This document shows positions 22,216 through 30,693 of a DNA stretch of 30,693 nt, in pieces. The position numbers and the translations under genes are program-made. Position 1 is the stretch's first letter. The number at the start of each line of letters is the position of its first letter. Below the pieces are notes generated by a model. That model ran no database searches. It was not told the DNA's origin and saw only the letters and a program-made list of their open reading frames with translations. Origin of the DNA: a virus; IMG/VR virus record IMGVR_UViG_3300044293_000189, positions 1-30,693 of that record; one strand, 5' to 3'.

Positions 22216-22980
22216 TCATTCTGGATAAACTAATGGTTTTAGTCCCATTCTAGCCCTTCTGGCATTTCTATCTGTCATTTTATCAGCAAAACTAGATGCA
22301 GGTGAAATTCCAGGACTATAACGATATGGGTGTCTTATAGAACCAGTTATTGGATTTTTTCTAGGTCTTGTTCCTGCCATTGAAGTTTTTGCTTCGGCAG
22401 CAATTTTATATAACACATCTGCTACTACTGGGCCTAAAGTTCTAGCAAATCTAGAAAGAGTTGGATGTGTTGGATCTAATTTGTCTTTAACAAATTTTTT
22501 AACTCTTGATCTTAATGTTCCCCTACCCATCCCTTGCGCTAATTCTGATGGATGTAATCCTTCTATATCAGCATATCTTATATTATCACCTGTTTTATTT
22601 GCCTTCAATGCTTTTGGTGGGGGCCTAAGGGCACTCATAACTTTTCCAAAAAATTCATCCCTACTCCCATATTTAAGTTCTGCATATCTTGCTTTTCCTT
22701 CTTCTCTTGCTTTTTTAAGCATTGCATCATATGCTACACCTGTAGGAACTGTACCGTGCTGCTGAACATATTGATCTGCTGTTTCTTGATATGCTTTATT
22801 CATATCTGAACGCTTTTTTACATAATTTTTAAGAAGATGACCACCTATTAATCCAGCAAGACCTAAAGATATAACACTTTCTTGAATTTGTTTTTTTCTT
22901 GACCAAGCGTTAAATTTATTAATTTCTAGAATATTTTCTTCTAGAAGTTTTTTATTTGATTTTAATTCGTAATTAAACAT
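22216..22980 (-). CDS. Unrecognised basic protein between gp21 and gp22; candidate internal head protein
   Basis: 254 residues, no family recognised. The N-terminus is charged and helical (NKKLLEENILEINKFN) and is followed by QIQE (31-34), matching the I/L-x-E site of T4-like prohead proteases, then a hydrophobic GLAGLIGGHLL segment (39-50). The rest is strongly basic: RPPPKALKANK, RSRVKKFVKDKLDP, TRPRKNPITGSIRHPYRYS, DRNARRARMGLKPL. A targeting-like N-terminus, cleavage site and DNA-friendly charge parallel T4 internal head proteins that are packed with the core. T4 has no gene here. It overlaps the gp21 stop by one base (TAATG). The packaging role is inference. Confidence 0.6.
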   Translation of the reverse strand: MFNYELKSNKKLLEENILEINKFNAWSRKKQIQESVISLGLAGLIGGHLLKNYVKKRSDMNKAYQETADQYVQQHGTVPTGVAYDAMLKKAREEGKARYAELKYGSRDEFFGKVMSALRPPPKALKANKTGDNIRYADIEGLHPSELAQGMGRGTLRSRVKKFVKDKLDPTHPTLSRFARTLGPVVADVLYKIAAEAKTSMAGTRPRKNPITGSIRHPYRYSPGISPASSFADKMTDRNARRARMGLKPLVYPE

Positions 22981-23627
22981 TATAGTTTTCTCAAAAATTG
23001 TTCAAATAAATTTAAAGCAACTTTTTCTAATTTTCTCTTAGGTGTCTTTTTGAGTGTATTGTGATATTCAGAAATGTGTTGTTCTTTTAAAATACCATTA
23101 TCCCAAATCCATTCCTTACCTTCCATAATTCCGTTGACAAATGCTCCGGGTGCAGAAGGATCTGCAACAACATCAATAGCAGAAAGAGTAAAGTCCTTTT
23201 GTACTATGTTGACACCATTGATTCGTTGTAAAGAACCCATGCCTCTTGAAGAAACACCTAGTTGTGCTCCTTCATCAATTAGGTTTTTAACAATTGCACC
23301 CATTGGTGTCTCAGTAAGAATCTTTGCTTTTCCGTAGAAGTTATTACCATTTTTCTTAATCTCACAAATCATGTGACAAACTTTGTCGAGGTTTACAGTA
23401 GGACTTGTTGGATGATTAAGTTCACCAAGTGCTCTATTTTTTAGAACATAATTTGTGTTATAACGATCTACTTCTTCTGATAAAACATTTATTGGATAAA
23501 TACGACCATTACGATTAACGGTTTCTGCCTGAAGCATTATTCCTTCAATAAAATAAGACTTCTTCCCGTCTTCACGAGCTTCAATTAAAGGTTTTACTTC
23601 CTCAATATGCTCTGTGATTAGTTTCAT
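22980..23627 (-). CDS. 21: Prohead core protease (gp21)
   Basis: 215 residues (T4: 212). The protease fold is visible as SYFIEGIMLQAETVNRNGR (24-42), LGELNHP with the catalytic H72, and LGVSSRGMGSL (123-133) with the nucleophile serine at 126 or 127. It is activated in the prohead and cleaves gp22, gp23 and other head proteins after (L/I)xE. The N-terminal about 20 residues (ITEHIEEVKPLIEARED) contain potential self-cleavage sites. It sits three bases after the acidic gp67-position gene. Confidence 0.93.
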   Translation of the reverse strand: MKLITEHIEEVKPLIEAREDGKKSYFIEGIMLQAETVNRNGRIYPINVLSEEVDRYNTNYVLKNRALGELNHPTSPTVNLDKVCHMICEIKKNGNNFYGKAKILTETPMGAIVKNLIDEGAQLGVSSRGMGSLQRINGVNIVQKDFTLSAIDVVADPSAPGAFVNGIMEGKEWIWDNGILKEQHISEYHNTLKKTPKRKLEKVALNLFEQFLRKL

Positions 23628-23630
23628 GAA

Positions 23631-24218
23631 TTATCCCTTCTTTTTCTTCATTGCTTTGCCAATTGCTTTTCTTCTCTTATGAAGATATGAATCGGTTTTG
23701 TCTTCATCGCCGTCATTATCAATATCTCCATCTTCACTACCCACGGCATCTAACTTTTCATTTAGAATGGCATATTCATTGATAAATTCAGCGGCAACAT
23801 ATTGAATTTCTTCGTTTGTTAGTTCTCTTCCTTGTTCTGTTTCAATTTCATAAATTAGTTCAGAAAGGGCTTCATGAAGTTGATTTTCAACATCTTCATT
23901 CATTTCTTCTTTATCATCTTCATCTTCAGACTCTTCATCTTCATCTTCAGACTCTTCATCTTCATCATCAGACTCTTCATCTTCATCATCAGACTCTTCA
24001 TCACCCTCGTCTTCTGAATCTTCAGAATCGTCCTTTTCATCTTCTTCGTCATCCTCTTCCTTTTCTTCATTAAATACGCTAGGAGCATATTCCATGAGTT
24101 TTTCTTCTAGTGCTTTGCCTAGTTTTGAAAAAAGATCATTTTGAATAACTTCTTTTACCTTTACAATTTCTTCGTTGATCATTAGTTCAATAGCAGCTTT
24201 TAGATCGTTGTTTGTCAT
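23631..24218 (-). CDS. Acidic repeat protein at the gp67 position, with EF-hand-like loop
   Basis: 195 residues. Residues 1-48 are helical (AAIELMINEEIVKVKEVI, KLGKALEEKLMEYAPSVF). Residues 52-105 are almost only Asp, Glu and Ser, containing four copies of a 7-residue unit (ESDDEDE or ESEDEDE). A helical part follows (LHEALSELIYEIETEQGR), then DIDNDGDEDKTD, which fits an EF-hand-type calcium loop (D at 1, 3, 5, G at 6, D at 12), and a basic tail (KRRKAIGKAMKKKKG). The position between portal and protease is that of T4 gp67, an 80-residue acidic prohead core protein, so a core/scaffold role is likely; direct homology is not clear. A late box and TTTCTCC-complement ribosome site (GGAG) precede it. 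Confidence 0.65.
   Translation of the reverse strand: MTNNDLKAAIELMINEEIVKVKEVIQNDLFSKLGKALEEKLMEYAPSVFNEEKEEDDEEDEKDDSEDSEDEGDEESDDEDEESDDEDEESEDEDEESEDEDDKEEMNEDVENQLHEALSELIYEIETEQGRELTNEEIQYVAAEFINEYAILNEKLDAVGSEDGDIDNDGDEDKTDSYLHKRRKAIGKAMKKKKG
23915..23998. repeat. Four tandem 21-bp repeats inside the acidic gene
   Basis: Units at 23915-23935, 23936-23956, 23957-23977 and 23978-23998 (plus strand CATCTTCATCWTCAGACTCTT). Units 1 and 2 are identical, as are 3 and 4; the pairs differ at one base. Each adds one 7-residue acidic unit in frame, so copy number can change without a frameshift. Confidence 0.95.
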
Positions 24219-24236
24219 TTTTTTCTCCTGTTTAGT

Positions 24237-24244
24237 TATTTATA
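24237..24244 (-). promoter_or_regulatory. Candidate late promoter box (TATAAATA) between gp20 and the acidic core gene
   Basis: Minus-strand TATAAATA, perfect T4 late consensus, ends 18 bases before the ATG at 24218, with a CAGGAG ribosome site between. It lies in the 31-base gap after the portal gene. Confidence 0.65.
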
Positions 24245-24249
24245 TTACT

Positions 24250-25836
24250 TTATTGTTGATCTTGTTCTTCTGGAGGTGTCTCACCTTCTTCGGCCTCTTG
24301 CTGTTGTTGCATCATCTGCTGTTCCATAGCAATTGCCGCTTCTTCCTGCATTTCTTGGTTAATCTTTTCTATTTCTTCGTCTGATTGCTTTAATATATTC
24401 TTACGCAACCATTTTGTAGAATAAAATTGACCAACATAATTTGCCATAATATTTAACATATCTACCTTTTCTCGTAGAATTTCATTTTCTTTAAGATCAG
24501 TAAAGAATACATCTTTATTCCATGTAAAATATATGTCCTGATATGATTTATTCCAATCCATTTCTGTCATAATACCTTTTAATAGAACTTGTTTCTTTAA
24601 AAGATCTAGGAATAAGAATGAAAATCTTTTTCTTAGTTTTTCAATAAATTTAAAGAATAAAACTTCATCTCTAGTTATTTCTGTGGATCTACCCATACTA
24701 AAACCAGTAGTAGTTTCCATTCTACTAATTGGAACATTTAGTGCTCTATACACTTTCTTAAGAAGATAGTCAACATCATCTAACTGACCAAGATTTTGAC
24801 CACCGTCCAATGTTGCAATTTCTGTGTTTCTTCCACCTTCTCTTCGTGGAATCCAGAAATCTTCCAACATGGACATGTGATTTCTTTCGTCCTTAATTTC
24901 ACCAGTTTTACTATCATATGTTATTTTATTGCGATATTTGTTCATCAATGACGCAATATATTGTTCTGCTTTTTGTTTTGGTAGATTTCCAACGTCCACA
25001 TAGAAAATACGTCGCTCAGGTGCTCTTGACATTCTATAAATTACAACAGCATCTTCTATTTGACGTAACATGTTTACCGGTCTAATCGCTTTATGAATAT
25101 AACCAACAACTCGTTTTGTTCCAGTATCTACAATACCGCTATGTAAATATGAAATTGAGTCTAAGGTAATCTTTATTCCATGTGAAGTAGTAGGAGTTAG
25201 AGAATCTGTATCTAAATCAGTGTAAATGAAATATTCATCTATTTTCTTAACAACAGCAACAGAACCTGCGCCTGGATTGCTTTTAATTTCTTTTTCTACT
25301 TTACGAACCTTTTTAATTTTAGTAGGATCAATACCACGAAGTTCAATTATTCCTTTTTGTGGTTGATCAATATCAATTATTATATGATAATAAAGTTTAG
25401 AATCTATATACCATCTACGAAATATATCATCGCCTTTATTATTAAAATCTAATAATTTTTTAATGACTTTAAATTCTGTTTGTAATTTACCTTTTATGTT
25501 ATCAGATAAATTAGTAACATTATCTAAATTCATTTCAACACATTCATTCTTTTCATTAAAAACTACAGCATCATTTACAATATCCGAAATCGCTTTATCA
25601 ACTTCTGGATATAACGCCATAGAACGGTACTGCTGAATTAAAGTGTTTTCTTCAATAAGAGAACCACCGAAGTCGAAGTAACTACTCATTACTCCGCCGG
25701 TTTCAATTACATAAGTACCATCATAATCCTCTGGTGAAATAAAGGAGGGTTGGGTTCTTGGAACCTCAACCCCCCCTAGATCAGAAGAGGATTTCTTTTT
25801 ACCAAAAGAAAATCCAAATATATCGCTTATTCCCAT
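24250..25836 (-). CDS. 20: Portal protein (gp20)
   Basis: 528 residues (T4: 524). Typical stretches are IQQYRSMALYPEVDKAISDI, VDTGTKRVVGYIHKAIRPVN, MSRAPERRIFYVDVGNLPK, YIASLMNKYRNKITYDSKTG, EDFWIPRREGGRNTEI and MGRSTEITRDE. It forms the 12-subunit ring at one head vertex through which gp17 pumps DNA, and nucleates prohead assembly. The N-terminus is Ser/Lys-rich and the last 45 residues are Gln/Glu-rich (MEQQMMQQQQEAEEGE), probably disordered. AAGGAT serves as ribosome site. This gene is the usual marker for T4-like cyanophage surveys. Confidence 0.97.
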   Translation of the reverse strand: MGISDIFGFSFGKKKSSSDLGGVEVPRTQPSFISPEDYDGTYVIETGGVMSSYFDFGGSLIEENTLIQQYRSMALYPEVDKAISDIVNDAVVFNEKNECVEMNLDNVTNLSDNIKGKLQTEFKVIKKLLDFNNKGDDIFRRWYIDSKLYYHIIIDIDQPQKGIIELRGIDPTKIKKVRKVEKEIKSNPGAGSVAVVKKIDEYFIYTDLDTDSLTPTTSHGIKITLDSISYLHSGIVDTGTKRVVGYIHKAIRPVNMLRQIEDAVVIYRMSRAPERRIFYVDVGNLPKQKAEQYIASLMNKYRNKITYDSKTGEIKDERNHMSMLEDFWIPRREGGRNTEIATLDGGQNLGQLDDVDYLLKKVYRALNVPISRMETTTGFSMGRSTEITRDEVLFFKFIEKLRKRFSFLFLDLLKKQVLLKGIMTEMDWNKSYQDIYFTWNKDVFFTDLKENEILREKVDMLNIMANYVGQFYSTKWLRKNILKQSDEEIEKINQEMQEEAAIAMEQQMMQQQQEAEEGETPPEEQDQQ

Positions 25837-25860
25837 AATAATTAATCCTTACACTCCTAT

Positions 25861-26403
25861 TTAGGAGGTAAAAGTCCAATAATCGTAAGCAAAGGTCACA
25901 GCAAATTCACTGAAGGTATCAGTCACATCATAACTAAGTTCTAGTGGACCAACATCAATTGGGAATACCCCATATAATGTTACCTCTCTAAAGAACCCAG
26001 TTTGATCATTGTGAACCGCTTCTTGTCCACCACCAAAATCGTTCCATCTAATTTTTGCATCTGAAGTAACATTATAACTAATATTGTGCTCATCTGCACT
26101 ATCCATTTTTTCCATCCACTGCATCATTAGATATCTTACATCTCTAGAATTATCTTCATTTGCATCGTACATTTGAACAGTCCAGTCTGCAAATGTTCTT
26201 TCTCCAGAGAATTTAATAACTCTACCCATCCAAGGAACTGGAATTACTCCCATTGAAGCAGTTGGTAATTGTGTTGCTTTACCATAAAGATCCATGTCAA
26301 TTGGGTTTCCACCAACTACATTGGGGAGACCTAACTCGATGATGAATCTATTTGGTCTAGTGCCTTGAAATCGTTTTCTAAAATCATTAATTCCTATTGC
26401 CAT
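25861..26403 (-). CDS. 19: Tail tube protein (gp19)
   Basis: 180 residues (T4: 163). The conserved parts are NDFRKRFQGTRPNRFIIEL, ATQLPTASMGVIPVPWMGR, IKFSGERTFADWTVQMYDAN and the C-terminal VTLYGVFPIDVGPLELSYD, FAVTFAYDYW. It stacks as hexamers to form the inner tail tube used for DNA delivery. A perfect late box and an AAGGAT ribosome site precede it. It shares fold-level similarity with the protein at 19055-19636. Confidence 0.93.
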   Translation of the reverse strand: MAIGINDFRKRFQGTRPNRFIIELGLPNVVGGNPIDMDLYGKATQLPTASMGVIPVPWMGRVIKFSGERTFADWTVQMYDANEDNSRDVRYLMMQWMEKMDSADEHNISYNVTSDAKIRWNDFGGGQEAVHNDQTGFFREVTLYGVFPIDVGPLELSYDVTDTFSEFAVTFAYDYWTFTS

Positions 26404-26424
26404 ATTTTATCCTTCTTTCTATTT

Positions 26425-26432
26425 TATTTATA
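26425..26432 (-). promoter_or_regulatory. Candidate late promoter box (TATAAATA) before gp19
   Basis: Minus-strand TATAAATA in the 47-base gap between gp18 and gp19, 21 bases before the gp19 ATG, followed by AGAAGGAT as ribosome site. Perfect consensus in an intergenic place. Confidence 0.68.
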
Positions 26433-26450
26433 CTATTTTAAACTACTTTA

Positions 26451-27692
26451 TTATAGATTTCCGCTTAATTCATCGTTCAGATTCTTATTGGTGAATGTAA
26501 TACGGACATAGTTGATTGCAACAGTTGGTTTGACTAAAACATCTGCAACAAAAATTCTTGATTGAACTAGTTGTGGGGTATTATTAGTTTCATCACAAAT
26601 TATTCTATAATCTGTAATACCTCTTTGTCCCTTAACTGTTTCAAGAATAGTACTTGCAGCAAGAGTAAATCTTGCTCTGGTAGTTGCATCATTAATTTCG
26701 AAAAGAATCGATCTTGCAATTGGATTAATAACTTTTCTTAGATAGATGAAAAGTCTAGAAACATTAATTCTAGAAAGAGTTGATGTATCAGCTTCTCCGG
26801 TCTTATCTCCAAAGAGAAGAGTTCCTTCGCCTGGGAATGTTACTACTGGATTGATCCCGGCATCATATAGTGTATTTTGTTGTGTAACAGTAGGATTGCT
26901 TAATAATCTTACAACATTTAAAATTCTACCACGAGCTCTTCCTGCGGGGGAGAACCAAGGATATGAATCTCTATCGCATCTAGTTATACATCCAGCAACA
27001 TCAGGAGATATATTTGTTAAAACTAATTTTCCTGCGTCTAGATTACCTTGACCTGTTGCATTTAAATGATATTTTGATCCTGCAACATTTACATAAAATT
27101 GAGTTGATGTACTAGCTTCCCTTTCGGAAGCAGCAACCCCGGCCTGAACAGCAATTACACCTAAAACTGGAATTTCTGAAATTGCTTTTGCTTCTACAAC
27201 GCTTTTAATATTACTATAGTCTGATTCTCCGGTGTCACCCATAAAAATTACATCATAACCAACTGTTGGATCTTTTAATGAATCATATTCATTTGAAGTA
27301 TTTGAAACAGATCCAGTACCACCAACTAAGCACGAAGCACCGTATTGTAGGAAGTTATGAACTGCCCACCATTCTTTTTGCCATTGTTTGGTAAGACCAG
27401 AACCACCAATATCAATAAATTCAGCAGCAGAAGCTCCAATCGCTCCCTGTAATGTTGCTCCAGTCAAACCAAAAGAAATGCCTAAAAATTCAGCATAGTT
27501 TCTTAGTCTTCCAAACCAATCAGAAACATTTTCAACGGTCATGAGACCTGATTGTTTTTCTGCGGTAACTCCTAAATCGTGAACTAAACCTCGTCTTGAA
27601 ACCATAGCACCAATTCCTGGACTCGTATTTTCTCCGATTGGTGCTACTAGTGATTCATCAATAATTTTTACTGTTACATTTGGTCGTGCCAT
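26451..27692 (-). CDS. 18: Tail sheath protein (gp18), short form
   Basis: 413 residues, far shorter than T4 gp18 (659). Sheath-type features are the N-terminal RPNVTVKIIDESLVAP, the central VGYDVIFMGDTGESDYSNIK domain, YPWFSPAGRARGRI with NPTVTQQNTLYDAGINPVV, and the C-terminal RLFIYLRKVINPIARSILFE plus VADVLVKPTVAINYVRITF that forms the inner sheath-tube contact. The missing length corresponds to the outer protease-resistant insertions of T4. It contracts to drive the tube through the envelope. An AAAGGAG ribosome site is present; no late box was seen ahead of it. Confidence 0.93.
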   Translation of the reverse strand: MARPNVTVKIIDESLVAPIGENTSPGIGAMVSRRGLVHDLGVTAEKQSGLMTVENVSDWFGRLRNYAEFLGISFGLTGATLQGAIGASAAEFIDIGGSGLTKQWQKEWWAVHNFLQYGASCLVGGTGSVSNTSNEYDSLKDPTVGYDVIFMGDTGESDYSNIKSVVEAKAISEIPVLGVIAVQAGVAASEREASTSTQFYVNVAGSKYHLNATGQGNLDAGKLVLTNISPDVAGCITRCDRDSYPWFSPAGRARGRILNVVRLLSNPTVTQQNTLYDAGINPVVTFPGEGTLLFGDKTGEADTSTLSRINVSRLFIYLRKVINPIARSILFEINDATTRARFTLAASTILETVKGQRGITDYRIICDETNNTPQLVQSRIFVADVLVKPTVAINYVRITFTNKNLNDELSGNL

Positions 27693-27746
27693 TTTTAATC
27701 TCCTTTAATAAGTGTGGTTTGAAAATATGTATATATTTTGATATCT

Positions 27747-29951
<2,205 letters not shown>

Positions 29952-29955
<4 letters not shown>

Positions 29956-30680
29956 GGTACATATGTAACACTTCCTGTGTCAGCATCTCCTGTATATCCT
30001 GTATCTGTAATAAATTCTTCTGTAACATAATTTTTAAAGTTAATATCTACATTTTCTATTGGTCCATAAGAAGTAGTGTTTATCTTACCAAATAAATATG
30101 TTTTTGCTGTAAATGTAAGACTTGATATTACACTTCTTCTTGTTGCATACGTCCCTTCAAAATCTTCTGTAGTTTGAACACCATTTAGTTGAAATGGAAC
30201 ATCCACTTTGGTATTTAATTCATTAAAGTTTATAGTAACAGTAAAATCTGGAGTAAAATTTGGTATTATTTGTTCTATAATTTGAAAATTATCATCTATG
30301 GTTCTAGCAAAAACATAAACACCAAAATCTACATTATATGGTATTTCTGACCACATAGATGACGTACTGTCTGAAGTTGAATTTATTACTTTTTTAAGTT
30401 TATTCAACTTTCTTGTTGGATCATATAAAATATTTGTTATTTGAAATCCAATAACTGGAAGAGTTATTCCCAGTTTAGTACCAGAACTAATACTACTTGC
30501 TTCTGTTAACCTTCTTACAAATTTTTCTTTTGGTCCGTAGGTCAACGGTACTCTTATTTTTTCAGTTAGAGTATTAGATGCATCAAATCTAGAAAGATAT
30601 ATTTCATTAAATATAGATCCAAATGCAACAACTAACTTTTTCAGAGAACGATTATAATAACTATCGTTTATGCCAAACAT
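29952..30680 (-). CDS. 15: Tail terminator / proximal sheath stabiliser (gp15)
   Basis: 242 residues (T4: 272). Matching parts are FGINDSYYNRSLKKLVVAFG, SIFNEIYLSRFD, RVPLTYGPKEKFVRRLTE, ITLPVIGFQITNILYDPTRK and the later PYNVDFGVYVFARTIDDNFQ and PFQLNGVQTTEDFEG. gp15 forms the hexameric cap joining the finished tail to the neck. The ATG at 30680 has an AAGGAG site seven bases ahead; a TTG one codon earlier is less likely. The 13 bases beyond, to the window edge, hold only this ribosome site. Confidence 0.9.
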
Positions 30681-30693
30681 CAATATTCTCCTT

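Noticed and set aside
23915-23998. Tandem repeats as a CRISPR array
   Set aside because: Units are directly adjacent without spacers and lie in frame inside a gene.
23816-24073. Plus-strand open frame over the acidic repeat gene
   Set aside because: His/Leu-rich mirror of the repetitive acidic codons, no ribosome site, opposite to all other genes.
25854-25867. Inverted repeat CTCCTATTTAGGAG between gp19 and gp20 as a terminator
   Set aside because: Only 4-5 bp arms and no T-run; overlaps the gp19 stop and is likely chance.

Overview
The window is one continuous minus-strand block of a T4-like tailed bacteriophage genome (contractile-tail myovirus, Caudoviricetes). Read in the direction of transcription, from high to low coordinates, it follows the T4 core order: gp15-16-17-18-19-20-(gp67 position)-21-22-23, then uvsY-uvsW, gp55, gp47-46, rnh, gp45-44-62 and regA. 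The DNA is AT-rich. The uvsY/uvsW/gp55/47/46 block directly after gp23, an Sm-like protein, and the small conserved proteins resemble T4-like phages of aquatic bacteria more than enteric T4. No photosynthesis genes, tRNAs, integrase or IS elements were seen, and the host cannot be named from this window. No gene-free stretch exceeds about 150 bases.

Right part (about 19.7-30.7 kb): virion morphogenesis. It holds the neck/tail terminator gp15, terminase gp16/gp17, sheath gp18, tube gp19, portal gp20, an acidic repeat protein at the gp67 position, prohead protease gp21, an unrecognised basic protein, scaffold gp22 and major capsid protein gp23. T4-type late boxes (NATAAATA) lie before several of these genes, and a strong intrinsic terminator follows gp23. 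A gp19 paralogue, possibly tail completion protein gp3, comes next.

Middle part (about 5.3-19.0 kb): recombination, replication and late-transcription genes. Three sigma70-like promoters (TTGAYT, 16-17 bp, TATACT) stand only 6-9 bases before the ATG of uvsY, gp55 and rnh, which predicts leaderless or nearly leaderless mRNAs. Inside the gp55-47-46 operon are a SET-domain protein, a PLP-fold enzyme, an SPPY-type DNA methyltransferase, a conserved unknown and a small carbohydrate-binding/fibre-like protein. The second replication operon holds RNase H, the sliding clamp and the clamp loader.

Left part (1-5.3 kb): three small non-core ORFs with their own late box and terminator separate gp62 from regA. 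RegA is followed without a break by a glycan cassette: a GT10 fucosyltransferase-like enzyme, a GT-A-like protein, a GT7 beta-1,4-galactosyltransferase-like enzyme, a DUF5672-like protein, an NAD-sugar epimerase and the start of another glycosyltransferase. Many neighbouring genes share 1-4 base start/stop overlaps, suggesting extensive translational coupling.
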